DNA of 64,000 nt. Origin: Bacteroidota bacterium. GTDB taxonomy: Bacteria > Bacteroidota > Bacteroidia > Bacteroidales > UBA1715. Location: assembly GCA_009786075.1 (NCBI GenBank), contig WQTX01000002.1, positions 1 through 64,000 on the forward strand, written 5' to 3'. Under the pieces are notes generated by a model that searched no databases, was not told the DNA's origin, and saw only the letters and a program-made list of their open reading frames with translations. The position numbers and the translations under genes are program-made. Below, in pieces: positions 8,785 through 17,691 of the stretch (within the stretch, counting starts at the first letter, position 1; the number at the start of each line of letters is the position of its first letter).

Positions 8785-9018
8785 TTATTCTGGAAAAACA
8801 AAAACAACAGTATAATTTTTGTTCTTTTTAGTCAAAGTGTTAATTGCATTTGTAATTTTAACTTTGGAGATTTCATTAGGTTGTCTCTTATTTGTCTTAA
8901 AATTGTATATTGAACTTTCAGACAATCCACACTCTCTTGATAGTTCTGCTTGGGTTATTCCTTCTACAGATAGTATTTCTTTTAACTTATTTTCCTGCAT
9001 ATCTATGATATTTGACAT
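8785..9018 (-). CDS. XRE-type helix-turn-helix protein (islet gene 1)
   Basis: A 77-residue protein whose residues 10-50 match a Cro/C1 helix-turn-helix (GITQAELSRECGLSESSIYN, then FKTNKRQPNEISKVKITNAI). Size and position, first in a minus-strand group of four, make it a likely repressor of that group. A TACATTTG box lies 36 bp upstream on the same strand. A perfect 20-bp palindrome at 9109-9128 could be its operator or a terminator. Confidence 0.8.
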   Translation of the reverse strand: MSNIIDMQENKLKEILSVEGITQAELSRECGLSESSIYNFKTNKRQPNEISKVKITNAINTLTKKNKNYTVVFVFPE

Positions 9019-9053
9019 TATTTCCCAATAATACGTATATATTTTTAATAAAA

Positions 9054-9061
9054 CAAATGTA
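9054..9061 (-). promoter_or_regulatory. -7 promoter box for the four-gene islet
   Basis: On the minus strand this reads TACATTTG, matching TAnnTTTG, and would start transcription near 9047, about 29 nt before the HTH start codon. No well-placed TTG was found, so support is moderate. Confidence 0.5.
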
Positions 9062-9106
9062 ATGTCAATAAAATACTGTTTTTCTCTATTTATTTCAAAA
9101 AATACC

Positions 9107-9136
9107 GAGAATTACCGGTAATTCTCTATTTTTAGT
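9107..9136 (-). terminator. Perfect palindrome with T-run downstream of pbpC
   Basis: GAGAATTACCGGTAATTCTC (9109-9128) is a perfect palindrome. On the minus strand it follows the pbpC stop by about 150 bp and is followed by GGTATTTTTT, as in a rho-independent terminator. It lies 90 bp upstream of the HTH gene, so an operator role is also possible. The rest of 9019-9284 holds nothing else I can support. Confidence 0.55.
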
Positions 9137-9284
9137 AAGAATATTCTGTCAAATATATTTTCTCATTTTTACTGTCATTCGTTTTCTTGTCTACTATTAT
9201 TTTTTTGTTTCCGATTTTGTCATCATTGTCCGGCATACCGCTAATTCACGATAAAATAACACCATTTGAAACATACTCAACAAT

Positions 9285-11693
9285 TTATTTCCCCTTATTC
9301 TCCAAAATCCTAAACCACCGCTGCACCGAATTTCCATTTTCGTCCATTACAATTACCGTGTGTTTGCCCGGCGGCGGCGCAACTTCAATTGTGTGCGGAC
9401 TTTGCGTGCTGCCAATAAATTCATTGTCGATATGCCAAAACAACATTGCTTTGGGATTGCGATGCACGGCTGAGAAAATAATTTTATTTTCTTCGTCCTC
9501 TTTTTCGCTGCGAGGAATAAAAATGGCGGTGTTGTTGTCGGGGTCAATTATGTCAAGCACCTGTTCTTTTGGCGCTTGGCAGCCTTCCATATAGGGTGGC
9601 AGAGGTTTGTAATTAGGATTGTGTTGTTTGTAAAAAAACTCTTGCGTGGGCGAAAGCACAAACCATGGCGCAATAACCATATTTGCAGGCGCATAGCAGG
9701 CTCCGGTAACTCTATACTGCCGTGTGGAATCTAAAAACACCGCTCTGTGAAATGGGCACTCTTTGGCGCGAACGCCCATTTTCGGCACTTGTTGCTGCAC
9801 GGCTGTGCAATATTTTCCGGCTCGAAACCCACTTTCGCTGCATACGGCAATTGTGGTCATATCGTTTTGCGGAGGCTCAAACCATGCGCCACTTTGTAAT
9901 TGTTTAAAAACTTCAAACATAACAGGCGCGGCGTATGAAATTCCCGTCAGTGCCGGACGACCTTCGCCGGTGGAATTGCCCACCCACACGCCCACGGTGT
10001 AACGCGGCGTTGTGCCCACCGCCCACGCATCGCGGAAACCAAAACTTGTGCCGGTTTTCCATGCAATTTTATATCTCGACGAAAAATGTTCCCACCCAAG
10101 TTCGCCCCACGGACGTTTCAGTTCCAACATTGCCGAAAATGTGCTGTACAGTGCACCGGCATCAAGCGGCGCCGATTCGGTTTTTTCGCCCGAAGGAATT
10201 TTTGTACCATATATATAATGTGCCGGGCGATAATCACTGCTTTGATAACTGCCGTTGTTGAACGATGCGAGCGAACGAGCCATTGAGGCATACGCCGATG
10301 TGGTTTCCCACAACGAAACTTCAGCGCCGCCCAAAATAAGCGACAGCCCGTAATGGTCGGCAGGTTTTGTGATACTGCTAAATCCTGTTTTTTTCAATAA
10401 TTGTTGAAATTTATCAACGCCATATTCTTGCAACAAACGCACTGCCGGAATGTTGAGCGAAAGTGCCAGAGCTTGATTTGCAGGCACAACGCCAAGAAAA
10501 TTTTTCTCGAAATTTTTCGGCGCATAACCGCCTATACGAGTGGGAATGTCGGAAAGAAGCGAATGTGGCAAAATTGCGCCTTCGCTCAACATGGCAGCAT
10601 GCAAAAATGGTTTGAGAATACTCCCCGAACTGCGTAACGACACAACGTTATCTACAAATTGATTGCTCTGCTTGTTGCGCAACGTAATATTGCCCACATA
10701 TACCAGCACTGCGCCGGTTTGCGTGTCTAACACCAATACGGCGCAATTCTGTATAAGATTTTCGGCGTAATAACTACCGTATTTTTGTGCAATTGCCTGC
10801 ACCGATTTTTGTAATGTATAATCAAGCGTGGAGTGTATGCGCTGTCCGTCAAAGCCCTCTTTTTGCGCTTTTACAAGCAAATGATGTGCAAATTGTGGTA
10901 ATTCTTGCGGTTTGCCCGGCAGGTCTTCCATTTTCGCCAATTCAGCGGTAGCGTGGTCTATTACGCCTTTTACCTGCAATTTATCTATCAAACGGTTTCG
11001 CTTTTTAAGCAACAATTCATGATTTTTACCCGGAAAAACCAACGCCGGCGCATTGGGCAGCACCGCCAAAGTAGCCATTTCGCCCCACGAAAGCATATTG
11101 GGCGGACGGTTGTAATAACGCCACGAAGCAGCATCTAAGCCCACCACATTGCCGCCAAAAGGCGCATGAGCGGCATATAAGTTCATAATTTCATCTTTCG
11201 AGTAACGCAATTCCAAACGCAGTGCAAGCAACATTTCGTAGAATTTTGAAAGCATCGAACGGCTTGGGTTATATCTACTCAAACGAATAACTTGCATACT
11301 CAACGTACTGCCGCCGCTGATTGTGCGTTTGTGTTTCACATTTTGCCGCAGCGCACGCGCCATTGAAACCGGATTAATGCCCGGGTGGCGATAAAAATAT
11401 TCATCTTCAAAATAACGGAGCGCAACTTTAAACTTATGCGGCACACTATCGTTGAGCGGAAACCGCCATTGATTGTCGGCAGCTATACGAGCCGAAAGTA
11501 AAACGCCGTTACGGTCTTGCAGCACAGTGGAATACGGAACGGAAAACAGCGGCTTGGGCAAACAAAAATAAAACCACACAAGAAATGCAAACGCCACGCA
11601 CGAAATCCAAAATCGGGGGTGGCGATAGGTGAATTTGTGGGTTTTGCACCATACCAAAAATCGGTTGAAATATTGTACAATTTTCTTTTTCAC
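9285..11693 (-). CDS. pbpC: Penicillin-binding protein 1C (bifunctional peptidoglycan synthase)
   Basis: An 802-residue class A PBP anchored by one N-terminal transmembrane helix (FWISCVAFAFLVWFYF). The glycosyltransferase domain (residues of about 60-240) has FEDEYFYRHPGINPVSMARA and ISGGSTLSMQ, the lipid II polymerase signatures. The transpeptidase domain (about 290-570) has the active-site SxxK (SGSILKPF), a probable SLN and the KTGT box (KTGTSFGFRDAWAVG). The C-terminal 120 residues match the PBP1C-specific domain (GCQAP, then IDPDNNTAIFIPR). Family members polymerise and cross-link peptidoglycan in the periplasm; 1C often sits beside an alpha-2-macroglobulin gene, which is absent here. 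Confidence 0.95.
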   Translation of the reverse strand: MKKKIVQYFNRFLVWCKTHKFTYRHPRFWISCVAFAFLVWFYFCLPKPLFSVPYSTVLQDRNGVLLSARIAADNQWRFPLNDSVPHKFKVALRYFEDEYFYRHPGINPVSMARALRQNVKHKRTISGGSTLSMQVIRLSRYNPSRSMLSKFYEMLLALRLELRYSKDEIMNLYAAHAPFGGNVVGLDAASWRYYNRPPNMLSWGEMATLAVLPNAPALVFPGKNHELLLKKRNRLIDKLQVKGVIDHATAELAKMEDLPGKPQELPQFAHHLLVKAQKEGFDGQRIHSTLDYTLQKSVQAIAQKYGSYYAENLIQNCAVLVLDTQTGAVLVYVGNITLRNKQSNQFVDNVVSLRSSGSILKPFLHAAMLSEGAILPHSLLSDIPTRIGGYAPKNFEKNFLGVVPANQALALSLNIPAVRLLQEYGVDKFQQLLKKTGFSSITKPADHYGLSLILGGAEVSLWETTSAYASMARSLASFNNGSYQSSDYRPAHYIYGTKIPSGEKTESAPLDAGALYSTFSAMLELKRPWGELGWEHFSSRYKIAWKTGTSFGFRDAWAVGTTPRYTVGVWVGNSTGEGRPALTGISYAAPVMFEVFKQLQSGAWFEPPQNDMTTIAVCSESGFRAGKYCTAVQQQVPKMGVRAKECPFHRAVFLDSTRQYRVTGACYAPANMVIAPWFVLSPTQEFFYKQHNPNYKPLPPYMEGCQAPKEQVLDIIDPDNNTAIFIPRSEKEDEENKIIFSAVHRNPKAMLFWHIDNEFIGSTQSPHTIEVAPPPGKHTVIVMDENGNSVQRWFRILENKGK

Positions 11694-11697
11694 TCTT

Positions 11698-12423
11698 TTA
11701 ATTCACTATTCTCATATATTCCGCACCCGGAAATTCTGTTTTATTTAAGTTTTTGGCAGGTTTGAGTTTTGGAATGACAAAAAGTTTTGCGTCAATAGGT
11801 TCTTCGGTATAATGCACGGCGGTAATTACAAAATTCATAAAACCTGCTTTTTTCACAATTTGCAGCGGCAACGATTTTGAAATTTGTGTAAAATCGGCAA
11901 ATCCGTCGAACAAGTGTTTTTCATACAATTTCGGATTAATTTGCAATAGCGAAGAATTGTAATAAAAATCCGTTTCGCCTTCCGACCATGTAATTCGCAC
12001 AATCTCGCAATCCACACCATTTACTTTTACAATGGTATCAAGTTTTGTTACCGTTGGCATTTCTTGCATTATAGTTTGCGCCACATTAATTACCATACAA
12101 ACATCGGCATCTTCGGCTGCATCGTCGTCAAAAGAATAAATTTTATTTTCTTTTTGTTTGTAAATCATTCGCGTGGCAGCAGTGCCATTGGGGCGAGCAA
12201 TGTAATCGCCGTTTGTACGATGAAGGTAAACAATAGTATCGGGAGCCGACAAGCCGTCGAACAAACTCTGCGCTTCTTCTTCATTTACACCTAATTCCAC
12301 AAATTCGTCCGACATGGAAAATGTTGTAGTAACTTTGTAAATTACCGTTCCTTCAAACGATTGTGCGTTTGCACAAACTGCACTTGCGAGCAATAATACG
12401 AGTAAAAAATATTTTTTAATCAT
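11698..12423 (-). CDS. Secreted hypothetical protein (GLPGLI-like)
   Basis: A 241-residue exported protein: signal peptide IKKYFLLVLLLASAVCANAQ, then a beta-rich body that starts SFEGTVIYKVTTTFS, which resembles the opening of many Bacteroidota GLPGLI-type proteins. The start at 12423 gives a canonical signal peptide, whereas upstream in-frame ATGs give a Met-rich run. It overlaps the end of the upstream lipoprotein gene by 8 bp, so the two are probably co-translated. Function is unknown. Confidence 0.65.
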   Translation of the reverse strand: MIKKYFLLVLLLASAVCANAQSFEGTVIYKVTTTFSMSDEFVELGVNEEEAQSLFDGLSAPDTIVYLHRTNGDYIARPNGTAATRMIYKQKENKIYSFDDDAAEDADVCMVINVAQTIMQEMPTVTKLDTIVKVNGVDCEIVRITWSEGETDFYYNSSLLQINPKLYEKHLFDGFADFTQISKSLPLQIVKKAGFMNFVITAVHYTEEPIDAKLFVIPKLKPAKNLNKTEFPGAEYMRIVN

Positions 12424-12664
12424 AATACTCCTCATCATCATAATAATACTCGTCATCATCATTGTACTCTTTCATACTTTCGGCATTTTCCGGCGAAATT
12501 AAATCAATCGTATCTAAACGATATGTTAGCGGCTCTTGTTTTGCGGGTTTGTCTTTTTTGAGCGTTACTTTGCCTTCTTCGTTTTGGGTTGCAGGCTCTT
12601 CGTTTTTGTTTGCACAGGCTATGCTGCATAGCGTGATTGCGAGGATTAATAAGTGGTTTTTCAT
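12416..12664 (-). CDS. Small acidic lipoprotein
   Basis: An 82-residue protein from MKNHLLILAITLCSIACANK: a signal sequence with lipobox SIAC, so a lipoprotein. The mature part is Lys/Glu-rich and ends in an extreme Asp/Glu/Tyr tail (YNDDDEYYYDDEEYYD). The start at 12664 is preferred over 12679 because it begins directly with the signal peptide. It overlaps the downstream secreted-protein gene by 8 bp. No function is known. Confidence 0.65.
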   Translation of the reverse strand: MKNHLLILAITLCSIACANKNEEPATQNEEGKVTLKKDKPAKQEPLTYRLDTIDLISPENAESMKEYNDDDEYYYDDEEYYD

Positions 12665-12670
12665 AATGTT

Positions 12671-12822
12671 TACCCCCAACCCCCTAAAGGGGGCTTTTTG
12701 GGCTGTGGTTTAATTATTAGTACTTGTTTTAATTGTATATTTTGTTTTAAATTTTCATTCATTGTTCAAATCTTACGGATTTTCGGGGCTCCAAGTCCCC
12801 CTTTAGGGGGATTTAGGGGGTT
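12671..12822. repeat. C/G-rich inverted-pair repeat at a gene junction
   Basis: ACCCCCAACCCCCTAAAGGG at 12672 and the inverted relative AAGTCCCCCTTTAGGGGGAT at 12793 flank a 90-bp AT-rich centre. The right half encodes the last residues of the TlpA-like protein (EIQTP and its stop); the left half abuts the start codon of the lipoprotein gene. Confidence 0.85.
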
Positions 12823-14123
12823 TGTATTTCTTTCAGTTGCGCATATTTCCCCAAAATCTTCCCATCTGCCGAAATCATAAAAATTGTAGGCGTAGCACCA
12901 ACGGCAAATTTTTTAAAATTTTCGCCGTCGAAACCTTTGAAATCGCAGAGTTGGTCGTCTTTGTTCCATTTGAAATTTTTAGCGGCTGCGTTGTATAAAT
13001 CTTTATTTACATCAGCGGCAATGCTTATTATGCGGTAGCCTTTTGATTGAAGGAGTGCTGCATTTTTATTGAGTTCGTCCAATTCATGTATGCAATGACC
13101 GCAATCGCTTTCAAAAAATATAACCACAGCCGGTTGCGTGAGTTTGGTTTTCAAACCTGTAATTTCGGGTGCTTTGCTGCCTTGTTTTAGAGTGTGCGAT
13201 TGCAGGAGTCGCTTCATTTTCGGATTTTCGGCAATAGTTTTTGGGTGTTTTTCAAGCACATAGTCTAATAATTTGTCGATTGCAATTTGCTGATTGCTCC
13301 GTTCGCATGCAGTAATAGTCGATAGTAAAAATTCCGTCAGAACAGGTTCTTGCAAACGACTCATGGTTGTGATAATTGATTGAGCGTAGGCTTCTTGTGC
13401 TTTGGCAGGCTCAAAATTTACGGCAAACAACCCCGGGTAATAATTGTGCACATTTGTCCACAAATTACCTGCATGATACAAAGCCTCGATAGGCAACGTG
13501 CGCTCCATTTCATTTTTCAATTCTTCAAATTGTGCAAGCTCCGGTTTTTGTACATTTTCGTAGAGTTTTTGCATAAAAAGCACAAGTTGGCTATATTGTG
13601 CGGCGTAGAATTTTGAATTTTTCACGCTATCGGTAAATTGTTTCAAAGCCTGCTCGTTTTTGGTTTTCATGGACTGCAAATTTTCAGCAAACGGACTGCC
13701 TTTTTCTATAAACATTGAACCGGCAATAAGCCATTCCTGTTTTTGGGAAAGGAAATTACGACGTTCAAAAATGTATCGCAAAAACTCATTTTCTTTAGAA
13801 TGGGGGAAAATCAACGAGCCGGAATTAAAGCGTTCTTCATTGTTTGTTACGGTCAATAGCGGTTCGGCAACAATAAATTCGCCGCCGCCTTTTTGCGGAA
13901 TATATAAATAAGCAATTCCCCGATACAATTTCTGCGGCAAAATGTGTGTGGCTTTGCCCTGTTTGTCAAGAAAAATTTGAACAGAATCAACTTTATTGCC
14001 CGTAAAAGTGTAAATCCATGCTTCGCTATTGGGTAATTTGGGGAAAATCAGGTTGATTGTTTGTGAAAATCCTTGCGTAAAAAAGCAGGCAAACAATGAT
14101 ATAAGAACGGATTTTTTTAACAT
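12813..14123 (-). CDS. TlpA-like thiol-disulfide oxidoreductase with long N-terminal domain
   Basis: A 436-residue exported protein (signal MLKKSVLISLFACFFTQGFS). Residues 300-430 form a thioredoxin-like domain with the redox motif CGHC in VVIFFESDCGHCIHELDEL and the cis-Pro region GATPTIFMISADGKIL. The N-terminal 290 residues match the DUF5106-style helical/beta extension common in Bacteroidota periplasmic thioredoxins. It should reduce or isomerise periplasmic disulfides. The last residues (EIQTP) are encoded by a C/G-rich repeat, so the native C-terminus may have been replaced. Confidence 0.85.
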   Translation of the reverse strand: MLKKSVLISLFACFFTQGFSQTINLIFPKLPNSEAWIYTFTGNKVDSVQIFLDKQGKATHILPQKLYRGIAYLYIPQKGGGEFIVAEPLLTVTNNEERFNSGSLIFPHSKENEFLRYIFERRNFLSQKQEWLIAGSMFIEKGSPFAENLQSMKTKNEQALKQFTDSVKNSKFYAAQYSQLVLFMQKLYENVQKPELAQFEELKNEMERTLPIEALYHAGNLWTNVHNYYPGLFAVNFEPAKAQEAYAQSIITTMSRLQEPVLTEFLLSTITACERSNQQIAIDKLLDYVLEKHPKTIAENPKMKRLLQSHTLKQGSKAPEITGLKTKLTQPAVVIFFESDCGHCIHELDELNKNAALLQSKGYRIISIAADVNKDLYNAAAKNFKWNKDDQLCDFKGFDGENFKKFAVGATPTIFMISADGKILGKYAQLKEIQTP

Positions 14124-14193
14124 AGAATGTGGTTTTTAATAGTACACAAAGAAACGAAAAAAAATGATTGTTTTGAAATGCTATGCTCGAAAA

Positions 14194-14225
14194 TAAAAAA
14201 AAGCCTCGCAAATTTTGCAAGGCTA
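14194..14225 (-). terminator. Rho-independent terminator of the lipoprotein gene
   Basis: On the minus strand AGCCTTGCAAAATTTGCGAGGCT forms a stem of about 10 bp followed by eight T's. It lies 70 bp after the stop of the gene at 14297. Confidence 0.85.
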
Positions 14226-14296
14226 ATTTAATTTGGATTTGAAAAACACAAGTTACACTGTGCTAAACCGCCACCAAATAAGACAGTTCTACGAAA

Positions 14297-15220
14297 TTAT
14301 TCCACAATGTTTATATAATAATAAGAACCTACACTTTGTCTCACACCATCTACTGCCGGTGTGTAAAAACGATACTCAATAGAGCGGGTATTACCAACAG
14401 AACCCCAATTTGTAGTAGGTGTAAGCGTTAACATTTTTTTGTCGCTCGACCATTCTTTGGTAAAATTGGTTTCGTAGCCGGCATAAACATAATTACTTTC
14501 ATATTCCGTATCTACCTCTTTGTTAAATTTAAAAACGATTTTGCCGGTTGCAGTTACTGTACCCGGTCTCGAAACAACAGCAAGCGGAAGTTCGTTGTTA
14601 ATATATGAATAATGTATTCCTCTTGAAGTTGTTGTACCTGCCTCAAAACCAGAATAATAAGACTCGGCACTATACGTATTGTTTCCAATGCTTGTTGGCG
14701 ACATAAAGTAAAAATAAGCGCCGTTTGGTAAAGACGTAAATTCAAATTTACCTTCATCGTCTACTACTCGAGTTTTATAAACTTGTTTTACAAATTTTTC
14801 GCCACCTATTTGTATAGATAATTCCGTGCCGGAAGGAACAACACTCAAATTGCCCGATTTATCGGAATACGTTGCAACGCCTAAAAATTTTGCATCAAGT
14901 TTGCACATTGCAACACTGTTACCAGCCATCATTGCAGCATAACCGTTAGCTTCAACAGTAAAAAGAAGATTATCTCCTGCTTTTTTAGTGTAAGTAGCCG
15001 TACCGTCGGCAGCAGTTGTTGCCACAGTGTTGCCCTGACTGTCTTTTACAACAGCACCCACAATCACATCGCCCGTCCTGTAATCCGTAACTTTCATCGT
15101 AAATGTGTTTTCGGTATTGTCTTTCAGGTTGATGTCTTTTTCTTTGTTACAAGAAGTCATTGTTGTTGCAATTAAAGCAAATCCAATCACTGCCGTTAAA
15201 ATCACTAATACTTTTTTCAT
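14297..15220 (-). CDS. Lipoprotein with carboxypeptidase-regulatory-like domain
   Basis: A 307-residue protein with a signal sequence and lipobox (ATTMTSCNKEK). Residues 40-110 look like a carboxypeptidase-regulatory-type beta-sandwich (MKVTDYRTGDVIVGAVVKDS, then AADGTATYTKKAGD), followed by a second beta domain and a C-terminal Ig-like domain (GTVTATGKIVFKFNKEVD). It is probably surface or periplasmic. A strong terminator follows, so it seems monocistronic. Substrate or partner is unknown. Confidence 0.75.
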   Translation of the reverse strand: MKKVLVILTAVIGFALIATTMTSCNKEKDINLKDNTENTFTMKVTDYRTGDVIVGAVVKDSQGNTVATTAADGTATYTKKAGDNLLFTVEANGYAAMMAGNSVAMCKLDAKFLGVATYSDKSGNLSVVPSGTELSIQIGGEKFVKQVYKTRVVDDEGKFEFTSLPNGAYFYFMSPTSIGNNTYSAESYYSGFEAGTTTSRGIHYSYINNELPLAVVSRPGTVTATGKIVFKFNKEVDTEYESNYVYAGYETNFTKEWSSDKKMLTLTPTTNWGSVGNTRSIEYRFYTPAVDGVRQSVGSYYYINIVE

Positions 15221-15389
15221 TTGACTTTTTGGTTTAACGTCTGTCCTTTACGCAGACCTTTAAAGGTTTTATTAATTCCTGCAAAGGTGAAAAAATATTG
15301 TGGGAAAAAGGCTGATTTTGTGTTGCACAATTCGCTCGAAACTGATACAAAATTTGCAACAAAAACGTGCGAATTATGCAACACTTTTT

Positions 15390-15617
15390 TCATTTTTCGT
15401 TATTCAACGTGTCTGAAAAATGAGAAAAGAAGTCGTAATCTAAAATTTTGGAAACCGTAAAAATAACATCAGAATATAAATCTTTGCTGTTAAAAATTCG
15501 ATGTATTTTCGTTCGCTCACAACTCATTTGCGTAGCAAGCCAAATTACCGTTCGCCCTTGCTCGTGCAATTTTTTCCGAATTAAATTCCCGATATGTATG
15601 TTGTTTTTGTGAGGCAT
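15390..15617 (-). CDS. XRE-family helix-turn-helix protein
   Basis: A 75-residue protein that is essentially one Cro/C1-type HTH: IGNLIRKKLHEQGRTVIWLA is helices 1-2 and MSCERTKIHRIFNSKDLYSD the recognition part. It has no further domain. Similar small regulators are frequent in Bacteroidota. It lies beside the structured RNA at 15652-15780; no functional link is evident. Confidence 0.75.
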   Translation of the reverse strand: MPHKNNIHIGNLIRKKLHEQGRTVIWLATQMSCERTKIHRIFNSKDLYSDVIFTVSKILDYDFFSHFSDTLNNEK

Positions 15618-15651
15618 AAAAAAAGCGCAAATTGTTTATTAACACTTATTT

Positions 15652-15780
15652 ACAAAGTCCGGTGCCTGAGAATGACCGCGTATGCCAAAATAAGTACAAA
15701 CAATTCACGCCCAAAGACGTGAACTTTTGCAAACTTATTCTCTGACATAGTTGGAAAGTTCTCAGGCTTCTGACTTTGTG
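15652..15780. ncRNA. Structured RNA candidate resembling 6S RNA
   Basis: A 129-bp stretch folds end to end. The outer stem ACAAAGTC/GACTTTGT is separated by a 4-nt internal loop from GCCTGAGAA/TTCTCAGGC; then a bubble, a short stem, AATAAGT/ACTTATT, and an apical hairpin of TTCACG and CGTGAA. This closing stem, central bubble and apical arm is the layout of 6S RNA, the sigma-factor RNA polymerase decoy. The strand cannot be fixed because both strands fold. The rest of 15618-15889 holds nothing recognised. Confidence 0.6.
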
Positions 15781-15889
15781 AGAATGAAGAGCTAAAAGCT
15801 CAAATCAATAAATTAAATTTTTATATTTCTGTTTTTTGTTTAATTTTTATAGTAAGTAGTTTGTAAAAATAGCCAAAGTGTTCAGACAA

Positions 15890-17185
15890 TCAAACAGAAA
15901 ATTCCTTATTCATTTTCATATGCGTAAACGCTTTACGCCCATTAGAATAATCAGCCACAATATGTCCATTCCCCTTTAATTTCCATTTATAAATAAGCAA
16001 ACCCTCTAAGCCAACAGGACCACGAGCATGAATTTTGTTGGTACTTATGCCCACTTCGGCACCAAGTCCGTAACGAAAACCATCGCTGAAACGTGAACTG
16101 CAATTCCAAAACACGTTGCCCGAATCGGCGCGGTTCATAAATGTTTCGGCTTTTTGCGCATTGCGGGTAAGTATTACTTCGGTGTGTCCGCTGCCGTAGG
16201 TGTTTATGTGTTGCAAGGCTTCTTCTATGCTGTCAACTATTTTAATCGATACTTTGTAATCCAAATATTCGGTTTTCCAATTTTTGTCGGTTGCAGGTTC
16301 GCAGGAAATAATTTTTTGCGTACGCGCATCGCCAAATATTTCGAGGTTATATTGTTTGGTTGCTTCTACAAATTTCGGCAAAAATTCTGCCGCAACGGCG
16401 CTATGCACCAAAATTGTTTCGGTAGCATTACACACTGCCACATATTGGCATTTTGAATCAGTTGCAACCTCAACAGCCATTGCAATATCTGCCTCATTAT
16501 CAATATACACGTGGCAAATTCCGTCGGCGTGCCCAAGCACCGGAATATTGGAATTGTTCATTATATACTGCACAAATTCGTTTGAGCCGCGCGGAATAAT
16601 CAAGTCAATAGATTTGTCCATTTTCAACATTTCGTTTACATCGTTGCGAGTTTCGAGCAATTGAATCCAACCTTCGGCAATGCCCACTTCGGCGCTTGCT
16701 TGGGCAATAATGCGAGCCAACACGCGGTTGGTTTCCAACGCCTCGCTACCGCCTTTGAGCATCACGGCATTGCCGCTTTTGAGGCACAACGTAGAAATTT
16801 GCACCAGCGCATCGGGGCGACTTTCAAAAATTACGCCAATCACGCCAATGGGACAACTCACTTTGTAGAGTTCCAAACCTTTATCGAGTTCGGTACTCAT
16901 AAGCGTTTCGCCCACAGGTTCGGGCAGGCGAATAAGGCTGTGAATGCCTTGTACCGTTTCGGCAACTTTTGCCTCGTCGAATTTCAAACGTTTTAAAAGT
17001 GGCATTGCCAAATGTTCGGCTTCGCTGCGAGCGAGGTCTTTTCGGTTTGCTTCGGCAATTTCGATTGCGTGTTCTTGCAAACGTTGTGCTATGCGTTCCA
17101 ATGCTGCTTGTTTGAGTTCTGTCGTGCTTGCCGCAAGTTCTATTGATGCTTGTTTGGCTTGTTTTGCTAATTGTTCGATATTCAT
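15890..17185 (-). CDS. proA: Glutamate-5-semialdehyde dehydrogenase (gamma-glutamyl phosphate reductase)
   Basis: A 431-residue cytoplasmic enzyme of the aldehyde dehydrogenase superfamily that reduces gamma-glutamyl phosphate with NADPH in proline biosynthesis. Typical ProA signatures are present: CPIGVIGVIFESRPDALVQI, LKSGNAVMLKGGSEA, IPRGSNEFVQYIMNNSNIPV with HADGICHVY, and the catalytic Cys region KCQYVAVCNATET. Length is normal for the family. The partner proB is not adjacent. A C/G-rich repeat half lies directly upstream of its start. Confidence 0.95.
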   Translation of the reverse strand: MNIEQLAKQAKQASIELAASTTELKQAALERIAQRLQEHAIEIAEANRKDLARSEAEHLAMPLLKRLKFDEAKVAETVQGIHSLIRLPEPVGETLMSTELDKGLELYKVSCPIGVIGVIFESRPDALVQISTLCLKSGNAVMLKGGSEALETNRVLARIIAQASAEVGIAEGWIQLLETRNDVNEMLKMDKSIDLIIPRGSNEFVQYIMNNSNIPVLGHADGICHVYIDNEADIAMAVEVATDSKCQYVAVCNATETILVHSAVAAEFLPKFVEATKQYNLEIFGDARTQKIISCEPATDKNWKTEYLDYKVSIKIVDSIEEALQHINTYGSGHTEVILTRNAQKAETFMNRADSGNVFWNCSSRFSDGFRYGLGAEVGISTNKIHARGPVGLEGLLIYKWKLKGNGHIVADYSNGRKAFTHMKMNKEFSV

Positions 17186-17199
17186 TGATATTCTATTAA

Positions 17200-17230
17200 A
17201 AGCCCCCTAAATCCCCCTCAAGGGGGACTT
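17200..17230. repeat. C/G-rich repeat, solitary left half
   Basis: AAGCCCCCTAAATCCCCCTC followed by AAGGGGGACTT lies 15 bp upstream of the proA start codon. No inverted partner half follows within the intergenic region, unlike other copies. Confidence 0.85.
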
Positions 17231-17327
17231 TTGGAACTGTGGTTTGTTTGTAACTTGTGTCTATTTGTAATTATTTTAATCTTTTTTATTCGTGGCACAA
17301 GTTACAAACTTGCGCCAAATGAGATTT

Positions 17328-17624
17328 TCAGTATGGATAAAGTTCCGGGTTCAACTGTCTTAATTTGTAACATCTGAAATCTTCTATTGGTTTATTTATC
17401 ACTGCCGAAGCCAAATATATAGTATCATACATCAAAAATTTGGCATTTAAAAGCGCGTCCGATACTTTTTCATCGCCATAATACCGCCTGCACTGCCGAA
17501 TATCATCAACATCGCCACGGTCAAACACACGCTCAATAACGAAATTGGCACGCTTGTCGTAGTCGAGTTTATCAAAATCGACGTCCCAAAAAATTCGGCG
17601 GTGGAGTTGTGGTTTGTTGTTCAT
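17328..17624 (-). CDS. Conserved hypothetical protein (DUF6922-like)
   Basis: A 98-residue cytoplasmic protein with the pattern LHRRIFWDVDFDKLDYDKRA, then FVIERVFDRGDVDDIRQCRR and YYGDEKVSDALLNA. It resembles small Bacteroidota proteins of the DUF6922 type, sometimes found near toxin genes. The name is a recognition from memory, not a search. No function is known. Confidence 0.6.
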   Translation of the reverse strand: MNNKPQLHRRIFWDVDFDKLDYDKRANFVIERVFDRGDVDDIRQCRRYYGDEKVSDALLNAKFLMYDTIYLASAVINKPIEDFRCYKLRQLNPELYPY

Positions 17625-17691
17625 ATTGTTTTTATTACAAATGCAAATATAAATGAATTTTAATTTTAATGCAAATACATTACTTTACAAT

